In this document: positions 51,701 through 63,700 of the stretch, piece by piece
How positions within the stretch are numbered: the first letter of the stretch is position 1
Layout: every line of letters starts with the position of its first letter
Assembly: GCA_964020085.1 (NCBI GenBank)
Contig: OZ026599.1
Span: forward strand, 37,134,937 to 37,198,936
DNA: 64,000 nucleotides
Reading direction: 5' to 3'
DNA from: Micromussa lordhowensis
Taxonomy: Eukaryota; Cnidaria; Anthozoa; Scleractinia; Lobophylliidae
The notes under the pieces: generated by a model
Seen by the model: only the letters and a program-made list of their open reading frames with translations
Told to the model about the DNA's origin: nothing
Databases searched by the model: none
Program-made: the position numbers and the translations under genes

Positions 51701-54700
51701 GCGTGACCGTCAATCACATTCGCATATCCTGATTGGCTAACTTGTGAAAGTGTTATTTGGGTGGCCACGGTAAGGCGCGTCGCACTGTAAAGGTTATTCA
51801 AGTTGTCTGAAGTTTTTTTCTCCATTGCTATTGTAGATTGTCTCTCTCAATTCTGCCACTGAGTTAGAGGAGTACATTGATAGTTCACAGCTGTCAGAAG
51901 AACTGGGAGGAAGTCTGCAATATAAACATTCACAGTGGGTTCAGTACAGAACAGTGAGTTTGAGAAATTTGATGCTTTGCATTAATATTGTTGCAGTTTA
52001 GGGGTACCCTGGCCTACTAGGTTTGGACTCCAGCACAAGCAGTCTTTTTTCAACCCAGTGGGGTGACTGTGTTCTGTTTTTGGGTCAAACATTACTGGTG
52101 ATCTGTTGGGCAACCGGACAAAATGTTAGGCAGTATTACAGTCTTTCCCGTAAAACCGTAAACACCAGAGAAAATTTGTGGAATGTTTATTGGTTTGCGA
52201 CCAATCAGATGCGAGATGAAACCACAAAAGATAACCGCCAAACTGCAGTTTAGGTTAAACTCATCGCCAATAGGTGAGCTTGGAGATGGTGCCTGCCAAA
52301 GTGGGCAGCGATTCCGGGGCAAGCAACGAGCCTTGAGCCACAGGCCATGAGCAGAGCACACAGGCCTCCACGGCAACTCTGCGAGCGGCCACCACCCACC
52401 AGGCACCGTCACACTGACCAAGTCAGCACTTGGAGATACTTACCAACCCTATACTTACCAAATCCACTAATGAGGGAGGGAAGGGAAGGGGAAAAAGCGG
52501 AACAACTGAACGTTTTGCTGCTCGAAACAAGCAGCACCTCACACAGCAGAAACGACCAGCACGTGCAATTCGTGGAGTGCCGGGGTGAAACTAGCCAAAT
52601 TAGGAACAGTAGTAAATTCAGCAGATCAGAGGAAGCCAAAATATGCTAGGTTGCAGGCAGCCCAAAACATGCAGTGGTCAAAGATAGATAAATCTAAAGA
52701 CCTAAAGATGATCATCAAAATGTGATCCATAATTGGAAGTCGCTGAGCTTCAGGGGAACCTTGGGTCCATTTGATAACTCGAAGAACCCGCTGCAAGCGT
52801 AGACAGTTGACCAGAGGGTCTGGGAAGCCTTCGATATGCAGAGCACGAACCGCTGAAAGGTAAACTTTGATCGAAGAGTGCTGAACCGATTCAGCCAGGA
52901 AAGTGGCAAAGAGGCACAACGTCCATTCATCGGCGGGGCACGGAGAGCCACTGGGATGCAACTTGCCCAATTGCGCACAGAAGTTGACGAACTTCCTCTG
53001 GCCAGAGGCGTAGGATCTCCAAGTGGAGTCAGCCAAACCGTGGGCTAACAGGAACTGGCACTGCTGCTCTAATGAGAGCCGATCAATTCTTCCAGTAGAG
53101 GAGGCGGGATGGACACTGGAAGCAACTGAGCCTGGGGTGCTAACCTCCGGAACTCCTGCCAATGAAAGCGGGACAAAGCGTCAGCAATGCAATTATGAAC
53201 CCCGGGAACATGTTGAGAGGCAAAGGAGAAATTGAAACTGGGCGCAGAGGCGAGAAGATGGCGAAGCAGGCGCATTAACATGGGAATCCTGGATGTTCTG
53301 GAGTTGAGGATATACACCACTGCCTCGTTGTCGGTGCGAAATAGAACATGGCGCCTGGTGAAGTGAGGCCCCCACACGTGAGCAGCAATGACGATTGGGA
53401 ACAGTTCTTTATAGGCAATAGAGTGAGAGGCTTGAGAAGAAACCCATGCGCCGCTGAACCACTCCCCATTGAAGTAGGCACCAAAGCCAAGGGAACCGGA
53501 TACGTCCGAGGTAACTTCGAGATCAGGGGAGGCCAACATGCTGGGAAACAACCAAAAATAGATGCCATGCCAAGAGGACAAAAACTGAAGCCACCTCTGA
53601 AGATCCAGATGAAATTCAGAATTCAGGCAGATTGGGTGGTCCCGTTTACGAAAACACTGGAGCAGAGTGATCATACTACGCAGGAAGGTACGACCGGGCC
53701 ACACGACCTTGGCAGCATGATGCAAGTGGCCAATGAGGGACTCCGGGTACACCAGCGTCGATTCCGCCACGACTGCAGCAGCGCCTGTAAAGCAAAGAGC
53801 TTGTCCGAGGGGAGACGGGCCACCTGAGCCACTGAGTCTAACTCAATGCCCAAAACCACTAAACGTGTGGACGGACCAATGCACTTATCCGGGTGGAGTG
53901 GAAGGCCTAAGGAGCGGCAGACAGCTATGAAAGTGGCTAAGTTCTCGGCACATTGGTTAGTATCCGGGGGTCCCGCGGTAATAAAATCGTCTAAATAATG
54001 TAACATGCTTGTGCATGCAAGAGAATCCACTCCACCATGTCCGCCACGGAATTGAAAATATATGGAGCGGAGCGGAGGCCGAATGGTAACGCTAAATCAA
54101 CATAATAGTGCTTCCATCAAATCCCAGGCGAAAGCCATTCCTGAGGCCGTCCAAGACAAAGGCGACTAGATGTTGGTCCGGATGTTGGGACAACTTGGCA
54201 GCGAACACTTCAGGCTTTAGAGGGCTAACCATGGACACTGGAGGCAAGGGGGTGGAGACTGGAAGGAAACAGAATGAGAGATGGTAATTCCCCTCTAACG
54301 ACCCTCCTTCCCCCTGAACTAAGGGCATATAGCACTGAAATAAAACGAAAAAGAACAAAACAAAAAAAGCAAACAAACACAGCAACGGTGGAGAAATGTT
54401 TAATTCAACAAGCCCAGAGCACAACAGGGGCATACAAAGAAAACAGGGACAATCCTAATAATTAAACTGAACAATCAGAAGAGCATGCAGTATACAGTAG
54501 TCTGCCTGCCGTAAGGTGAAAACTCGATGCAAAAAGACCTGAACTAGAACGAAACGAAAGGCCACAACAAAGGCGTGAGAAAAACCTACAAAAACAAACG
54601 ACTAACTACATAATGAAAGAAGTACTCCCAAACAAGTTCAAAAGTTCTGAGACAGGTAAATCGCCTTGGAGCCAACAGTTACCAATGCCGTGCGTTTTGG

Positions 54701-57700
54701 CCAGCTGAGGAACTGGATGCCGGAGACCGAGACCTGGGCCTGACAGAACTCTCCTGCTTACAATCCGGTCTGCACGATACGGAATGATGGGCGCCGCCAC
54801 ATGTGCTGCAACGATGATAATAGCGGCAAATTGTGTAAGGGGCGGTGCACCTTCCCTTGTTCCAGGACATAAAAGGGATCCTCGATGAGCTGGAACCCAC
54901 TGGTTCAGAGGAATCTGGCGACGTGCCGAGGTTGGGGCTGCGAGGGGAAGCACCACCAGCGTGAAAGGTGAAGAGCTGGGTGTTCATGGTCGACCAATCG
55001 GCCAACCAAGTCGCCGCAGCGTGTTCGCGAAAAGCTTTGTCGTAAGCCAGCCAAACCCGTCCGCTAAACTGGCGAGCAATCCGCAAGATTAATAACTTGT
55101 ACAAGGATAAATCTTTCCAACGATGAGGGAAAAACGACGATAGTACAAGCGAGTACACCGTGAAAGCTTCCGTCCAAGTGGTGATATCCTCGATACGCCG
55201 ACGAGGTTTCTTTGGGGGAGCTGATAGAACCAACCGCCCGTTGAGCATTACTTGAGGCTCGGCCTCTGTGCTGACCAGATTCGCCGCTAAAAGTTCCGAC
55301 AAGTTGACGAATTTTCCGCCACATATTTGCGAAACGAGCTTGGCAGGACTGGAGAATAGCCTGGGCCCACGATGAACGGCTGGTCCGCCAACGAGTTCAC
55401 CATAGACAGCGGAGCAATGGATGGCGGTAACTGAGCAGAAATACCACTTAAAGCCTGCCCCGACGACGAAACGATTGCCGGGACCGGCGCGTTAAAAGTA
55501 GATACAAAAGTAGGCACAACAATAGGAGTGAGCCTACCTGAGGTCGACGAGCTTGAAAGGGAAGGCTGAAAGCCTGTTCCAGCGGCGAAAAAGGTCGAGG
55601 CTAAACCGCCCAACGATGTAGCTGACGAACTGGCGCCAGGACAGGAGGTGGGACCTGCAATTGCTGGCTCTGGTTGCCTTTGCGAAGCCTGAACAGCCTG
55701 ATTAATGAATGACACCAGATCAGGCGAAAGAACCGCAGTTGAGGCCGTCGGAGGCAGATTTGCCAAAGCCGCAGCGCTCACCAGTGGCGAGGAAACAACA
55801 ACAGAAGACATGAACGAAGACACGAACGAAGACGTCCCGCTTGTGGTCGTACTGGAGACGGGCGCTGAGGGAGCAACGAAGGAAGAAAGAGGCGCTGCTA
55901 AGCTGTTGTTGGTTTGCCGTGCGGTCATAACTAATTATATCTAACATGTCTAATTTTTTTCGATCTTTCTACTAGCCAGCGGGCTATTAAACATGGTTTT
56001 TAACTAGCCCGACAAAATTTTGACTAGCCTCGGGCTATCGGGCTAGCGGAGATGTCGAACCCTGCATCAAAGTGTCACACAATCCCTTTTTCAGCTCGCG
56101 CTCTGAGAAAATATTTTCGTTGACATTGATGTTGTGGTAAGAAACAAATCAAAATGTGGTTTAGTGTTGTCTGTTCTCTTATCGACAACGATATATATGC
56201 ATCATCCAGGGATCAAAATTTGATATGGACTCACTTGGCTGTGCCTCATGAGTCCACAACATTTTGACCACTATGATGACGTACATATCATTGTCAATAA
56301 GAGTGCAGATCACGCTAAACCACATTCAATTTGTTAAATTGGTAAATACTGTATGTCATAGTACTAAGTGAAATATGCCTAAAACTGAAGAAGAACGTAA
56401 GAAAAGTTAAAAAGGGGCATGGATGGACCAAGGCTGGAGATTATTAAAAACAGTTTGCATTAGAGTATTTTTTTGTAAAAAAAAGTTAATAAAGCTCAGA
56501 AATCATCCTTCTTTGATATGTGGCTTAGAAGTTTAAAACTCGTTGTTGTCAAAAATAAATAAGTTATAAACAGAATTACCTAAAATACTGTGACCTAGCC
56601 CCTTTAAAAAACTATAATGGACTGGCATCATATTCAGGAGGAGTAGCAAAACATGTTTCCACCTAGCCTGAGTAGCACCAACTTGTTTAAGAATTAAACT
56701 GATCAACATTAGACATATAAATCTACTAGCGTTCTATAATGAATGCCATTCTCTGATTGCCTGTACACTACTCGCTATCTAGTCCATTGTAGATGGCGAG
56801 TGGCATAGCAGTGTGCAGTTTTTAACAAAATGACGGCCACTTCTTTGCGTTTTTGACGTGTCTGTGAAGAGGAATTAGATAAAGTTTTGAATGACTAGTA
56901 CTTAGATTTATACTAAAACAATCAGATTAGTCGCTCTTGATTTCTATGCGTGATAGTTGACTTGAGCTACACCCTCATCAACTATCATGCGATAGAACTC
57001 TCAAGTTCATAATCTAATTGTTAAATAGATGAACTTGAGGAATGGTGCCAGAAAAGATGGTGAAGCTGTCATAGGTCAAAATGAAATTCAGGTTAAAATG
57101 ATTTTCTCCTAGTTTGATTCTCGATTTCCTTTGTCTTCTAACCCTAATTATTCATGATCCTTGAATAATTAGGGTTAAGAGGCAAAGGAATTACATTTTA
57201 ACCTGACTTTCATTTTGACCTACAACAGAGCCACAAGTAATCTGAGCCAAGCACATATGTGACCCTTCACGCGAAAAGGGGGCTTAAGAGTTTAAGCGTG
57301 AATCGTGAAATTTATTTCACGGTCTCGGTGCGTGAAACTAAGATTTCACGCCGTGAATTCAAAATTTCTCGCCGCGTTCACCCTGCTTTGAATTTATTTC
57401 TCTCTTAGCGTGAAAATGGGAGGACCGTGAAATCAAATCACGCCGTGAAAACAAAGGAGTGAAGTTACTTCACGCCCAAAGCTATTTCACGCCGTGAAAT
57501 TGATGCGAGGAAAATGAGCGCCACGCTACAAAATTTGCCGTGAAACGCACGCTATATTCTCGGTTTTCACCAGCCATGTGACTAAAATTAAAAATCGTAA
57601 GCATTCAATGTATAAAGTCAAGAATCTGGGATACGATAGATGATTGATATATAAACAACCTCGCCAAAAATCAGGTCTCTGCTGTGTTTCCTTCGCGCGT

Positions 57701-60700
57701 TATTTGCAGAAGTGTGTCACCCAAATTTATAGAGCTTTGTATGGAGACGCCATGTTTGTGCCCTTCTAAGGGGCACAAATATGGCGGCCGTAACGTAACA
57801 GAAACATCTGTCACTGAGTTTTGCTATTGAAACGAAACATTATTGCTCTAGACATCCGACACATTAAAATAAATGCTTCTTCTAGTGCAAGCACTTTTTA
57901 GTTAGCAAAAACTAAAGCGATAACTCTTCTTTTTACCTACGCGACAGCCTTCTTTGGGCGCCATTTTCATGTCACGCAACGCAAAGCTTAGAAATTCAAA
58001 CGTGCTCTATTACAAAAGAAAGAACCCTGTCGAGCTAAAACGTTGTGAAAAGTCAAGTTCCTATAGGGTCTTTTACCTGATGAAACTAAAACCTCAGGAG
58101 GAAAGGTAATTTTTAATTTTGGAAAATGATTACGTCACATGAAAACCGAGAATACATCTGTCACGCATGTTATATTTGCATTCAGTGTGTGTTGCATAAA
58201 AATATTTAAAAAATACAATAAAAGTTATGCTTTTAAGTAAGTTTACCTTGGCTTCTCTCAAACATATCAGAATAGTCCGTAAGCAAGACTTCCAAAATAC
58301 TTGCGGCTTCGCTGCTTTCACAGATATCGTGTCTACGAGCGAGGACTCGGGGACTTCGGGACGTGGGACTCGGGGACGCGGGGACGTGGGACGCGGGGAC
58401 GTGGGACGTGGGACTCGGGAACGCCGGGGACGCCGGGACTTTGGACGCGGGACTCGGGGACGCGGGACTCGAAAACGTTGGGACTCGGGGACGTGGGGCC
58501 TACGGGACTCGGGGACGTGATAAACAAACAACACCTGATTTTTTCGCTGAATTTGTTAATTACAATTTTCGATGCTCTCGAGAAAGGTATTAATTATGCT
58601 GGAGAGTTTGTAAGGTCTAGTAGCTGATGATTTCCAGCGTCCGTGGTTCGGCCTGATATGTTTGCTTGCCTATGCTACCGTGAAAGCCCTGACCGGTACA
58701 TAATAGTTTAAACGCAGGGGGCTTTAAACCTCGTGGGGAGCCATGGAGAACTTTCCGGGTAAATAACTGTGTTTTCTTTCTTTCTCGATGTTTACTTCAG
58801 GAAAACCGTTGTCCGAAAATCAAGATTTCTTTCAGTTTCATTCCTAGAATTTGCAGGTACTTCTCGTAATGATCTCGAGCTAGAAAAAGAGTGGAAACGT
58901 CCACCCAGAGCCCTCACAATGCAAACATATCAGGCCGAACCACGGACGCTGGAAATCATCAGCTACTAGTCTGCTTACAAACTCTCCAGCATAATTAATA
59001 CCTTTCTCGAGAGCACCGAAAATTGTAATTAACAAATTCAGCAAAAAAAATGTGTTGTTTGTTTATCACGTCTTCGAGTCCCGTAGGCCCCACGTCCCCG
59101 AGTCCCAACGTTTTCGAGTCCCGCGTCCCCGAGTCCCAAGTCCCAAGTCCCGGCGTCCCCGGCGTTCCCGAGTCCCACGTCCCCGCGTCCCCAAGTCCCA
59201 CGTCCCCACGTCCCCACGTCCCCACGTCCCCACGTCCCCGCGTCCCCGAGTCCCACGTCCCGAAGTCCCCGAGTCCTCGCGTCCCAAGTCCCACGTCCCC
59301 GTCCCACTTTTAGTCACAGCCCATGTATCTGGAATTCGCATGTTGACACCATGAGATTCATCCGAAGCCAGAATGCAGAATTATCACCAGTCGGTTCCAC
59401 AACAACACAAGCCATAAAAACTTGAATCCTCTTTCTTTTTGCGCGTGAAGGGAAAGCAATCAAAATAAATTATGTACAACAAGTCTGGGTGTATCGGATT
59501 TCAGTTCAAAAAGATTATTGCACTTGCCGTGTTATAAAGAATCTCAACCATATTGTAGAGTTTACACGAGTTCATAAGAGTTCGGAGGTACGGTTTTGAA
59601 AAAGAATTTTTTTTCTGTCAGTTCTTCTTTGCAAATCCAACGTGGAAAACGAATGCTATTTCAAAAAATAGGTTCATACCGCTAAAGTTGTAATTAAATT
59701 GCTATCGAGGAACTGTTGTAAACAAAACTCGGTTTGACCTTTGGCCATCAATACACAAAAAACTGTAGGTTATTTTCAAACGATGTTGTAACAAAGTATT
59801 TTTGAATACACTCGACTATTCGTACCGTGAAAGTAAAACTGTCCACAGAATATATTTAATAGACGAAATAAAACATATGTCTCGGCGGCAACTAAAAATA
59901 ATTCGCAAAATTTCGCAACATAAGAACGCATATAACACCGGGAGAAAAATTTATACAAACAGCTATAACTCGGCTCGAAAGAAATTGTCACATTCGTAGA
60001 CAATTTTAATATCCTGGTCTTTAGGAAAGTTTCTAATTTATAGAGGAAGGTTTTTTGCGAAATAATGGCTTGGTGAACTTGATAATTACGTCAATACCCG
60101 AGCGTCAATAACCAAGCCAGCACCGAGAAATGAAAACATTTGCCGTCCATTCCAGCGCGAAATAAATTAGGGCGCACACGCACATGACAAAGCGCGAAGT
60201 GAACCTACGATCGACAGCTGAGAACACGAGGAGAAGAAGCATGAGACCAATGTGATGAAATTGATCTAGCGAATAATCAACCACTTTGATCATGATCAAA
60301 ACAATACAAAGATGAATAATAAAATATTTGTGCCCCTTTTTGGACTCGTTTTTTAATAACATTGTTACGTTACACTTACTTTATTTCTCGGCGTGAAATT
60401 TTCACGGCGTGAGCTTTTCACAGCGTGGAGTTTTCACTCCACGACTTATTCATGGCGTGATTGATTTCACGGTGACATGAGCTACTTTCACGCCGTGTTC
60501 TCGCCACTTGAAAGGAATTTCACGGAAATTCCGATCATTTTAATCCATTTCACGGCTGTGATGGTGAAATTAGCCTAATCGTGAAATTTTCTTAAGCCCC
60601 CTTTTCGCGTGAAGGGTCACATATTGTATCCATGACAACCCTGTGAGTGGCAACCACCAAGCTCTGTCACACTGAACAAACTTACAATGGAAACAAAAAT

Positions 60701-63700
60701 ACTTACCACACACTTACCATAAGAAGAGGGAAGGGTGGGCTAGGAGAAAAAATTTTATGAGAATAGTCTGGCAGACAGCAGTGAAAAACATGCTGAATGA
60801 ATTGACATCCAAAGCAGTGCTGTAACCTGTGAGGAGCCCCTGGCCACAGCACTTCCCCAACCCTGTAGGAGATTGCTGTCACCAGCAATATTGTCTGTGT
60901 TTAAATCAGCCTAAATTACATTTAGGCTAGTCACATTAAAAATTTAGCATTAGAATGCAACTAGAGCCATGGCTAATTGCCCCACCCATGGGAGGTGTAC
61001 ACCTGCAGAAGGAGTTGTGGATTTTATTACTTGATTCAGAAGTGTTACCGGTAAGTACTAACAAATAACTTTCAATGTATTTATTTTCAGGCAATTGAAA
61101 GGTTTGAACGTAACTTAACTACTTATGATGAGAGGACTGCAGAGCTGCGGCAGACTTTTTTGCGGACAAAACTGTCTTCAGTTATACAGGAAATGGAGCA
61201 GATTATAGAAACACAAGAAGAAATGTGGCATGATGTCAAAGAAGACATGGAAAGTGCAAGGCAAGCAGGAGTTACTCTTTTAGACTGTATTTATCCTAAG
61301 CAGAGAGGTGTCCATGCTGAGTGGTATACTCCTGACATCAAGGCAAATGCTGCTGAATTGAAAGAAGCATTGATTCAACTTGAGGACATGGAGAACAAAT
61401 TTGAATGGTTCTGGAAAGATCACAAGTTAAAGATTCAATATGGCTTGAAAGTCTGTCTGTTTGAACGAGAAATGAGCCAGGTTTGTGCATTATCCATTAT
61501 CAGTATTTTGCACTAGTATTCATGATGACCAAGAATTTGTCTCAGACTCTGGATCCAGTGATCCAGGAAGTTCACCTGTGTTGACCTATGGCCTGATTTT
61601 ATATATAATTATATTATTGAGCTAGCTTGTTCTGTCCATATTGGAAAAATATATATTGGTCAAGTTCTTCGTTTTTTGCAGGTTTATGGACTGAGCCACA
61701 GGCAAGGTCCATAAACTGGGAAAAAAGACCAATATTCTCTAATATGGACTGATCAAGCTAGTTCAATAAAGTATTTATTATAATGACTCTTTTTTGTCTG
61801 CTGAAATGTAATTGATGCGTCCCCATGATCCTTTCAAGGTAAACACGCACCCGAAAAGTAAGCATTTATTCATGTTTCTCATGTTGCTTTTGTGAGCATG
61901 ATACTATTGGCAAAGCAGAATAATCTCGGTACATGTATTTATTTGAACATTTGGTATAACTTGCGTTACAGCAACTTTCAATAATAAAACTCTGAAGTTA
62001 AAAACTCAGCTAACAGTGATTACTGCATTTTATTTTTTTGTTGATTATACAACAACAGCTCACAGACACCCTTAAAAGGCCTCTCAAAATCAATAGCCAA
62101 TTGAAATTCAAGGACATGACCATTTCAATAAACTAATTGAAACAAGTTCTTTAACATGGTGTTCATTTTAAACCATTTCTCATTTCCTAGCATGTGGTTA
62201 TTGAAAATGATGATGATGGTAATGACGATGACAACTTTTCGTTTAGCTTCAAGTAACAAATACAGCACAAAGTTTTGCTGACAATGGTTATAAACTTACT
62301 TTATGGGTTTAGGGTTAGGGTTGACTTGCCAGACTCACTTGACTGTTATTATTGTTCTTTTCTAATATTTCAGACAACAGGCCTTCTTCTCTCAGCTTTA
62401 GGCAACCTATCAGCCATGACGGATCTCGGAGACTCAAAAGATGATGCAGAATCATTATTAGAGCAACTTAAAGAATTTACAACTAAGAGCATGGTGAGTG
62501 GAAAGACCTGGAACACTTGTTAAAAAAAGAAAAGTTGTTTAAAATAGTGTAAATATCTGATCTTCCAGTCAACTTAACACATTTCAAAAGGTTCCATCTT
62601 GTTACCATTCAAATATTATTTATTGCTGGCCAAATCAAAATCTTTTTGTTCACAGACTTTATTCGTATAACACATACAACATTGTAAAGAGAGAGGGAGA
62701 TACTCTGACAATTGATTTTAAGAAATATTACCCTAATTAAACTTGAGTTTCCTAACAGAGACTGATGAGCTTTATATGTTACCATTGGCATGCGTTTCAT
62801 TAATTAAGTTTCTAAACTGTACATTGTTATCACCTTGGAATAATGATTTTTTATTTGTCGATTTTTCCTCACATGGTGTTCACATCATGAGAAAAGTCTT
62901 GAGCGTGACCTTAAGTTGCAAGTCTCGTCATAAATACTTAGTCTGACATGCTATGGATCTGTTTTAGATAACTGCCTGTCTTTTCCCTATGGTCATTAAT
63001 TAAATAAATATTTCTTTCGTGCATATCATTATATATTGTACTACAATTTGTAAATCCACAGGAACTTCTTGACAAAGCTAAAGGTTTAGTTGCCAAGGGA
63101 CTCAAAATGATAGACACAAATGAACAAGCAAAGGACTCCATCAAGATGAAATGTGACGAAATAAGGGAGCTCTGTGATAAGTTTGACAAGGAGGCACAAA
63201 AGAGAGAAGAGGATTTAAAGAAAGCAATGGACATACATGAGTGTCTGGAAATGGTCAGACATTTTGTTCTAATTTTTCAAAAAAATATAGAGAGCTTATT
63301 AATATGTTCTATTTTTTCCAAAAAATATAGAGAGCTTATTAATATGGAATGACAACAGCAACACTGCCTAGTGAAAAAGACATTTTACCTAGAAATTTTG
63401 TTTATGTCTAGATCTGGTTCGTGAACTTATGGGTCTAAAAACTTGCTCAAACTAAAAATTGATAAAAATGACAACATTCAGTTCCAAAACAAAATGACAC
63501 AAAATTAGCCCTTGCAGTTCACATTCTCCAAAATATGTAGAACTTGGTCATTTAAAGTTGCTGTTTTCCAGAGGATGGCTAAGAAATGTACAAAGATTTA
63601 TAATGCACGATGGCCATTTTCCTGCCCATTAAACCTTTTTTTTGGTGATGTTCTAATTGGCATTGCTGTTGTGGATTTGCTTAAGCTCCCCAATGTATAT

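Larger units (their letters stand above)
52260..55930 (-). mobile_element. Degenerate DIRS-like (tyrosine recombinase) retrotransposon
   Basis: On the minus strand a Gag-like ORF, a reverse transcriptase-RNase H ORF and an overlapping tyrosine-recombinase ORF follow in DIRS order. There are several frame breaks, an internal deletion in the reverse transcriptase and loss of the recombinase catalytic end, so the copy is dead. It lies antisense in the 9.1 kb intron of the MCF2/MCF2L-like gene. Outer limits are uncertain; terminal repeats were not identified. Confidence 0.8.
57258..60621. mobile_element. 3.4 kb TIR element with CACG-palindrome subterminal arrays
   Basis: The ends TGTGACCCTTCACGCGAAAA and TTTTCGCGTGAAGGGTCACA form inverted repeats of about 33 bases, with TA directly outside both (57256-57257 and 60622-60623). 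Inside each end for about 200-250 bases, TTCACGCCGTGAA-like palindromes recur many times in whole or half form (for example about 57350, 57440, 57490 and 60400-60580). No transposase is seen. The interior is mostly later insertions: a family B repeat and a foldback minisatellite. Confidence 0.75.

Noticed and set aside
53348..53827. Plus-strand open frame of 159 codons
   Set aside because: It is the antisense shadow of the DIRS-like RT-RNase H on the minus strand.
58130..59354. Several overlapping open frames of 60-130 codons rich in Arg-Pro-Val-Ser or Gly-Thr-Arg-Asp
   Set aside because: They are translations of the GC-rich minisatellite arms, open on both strands and in several frames; no start context, splice or family support.
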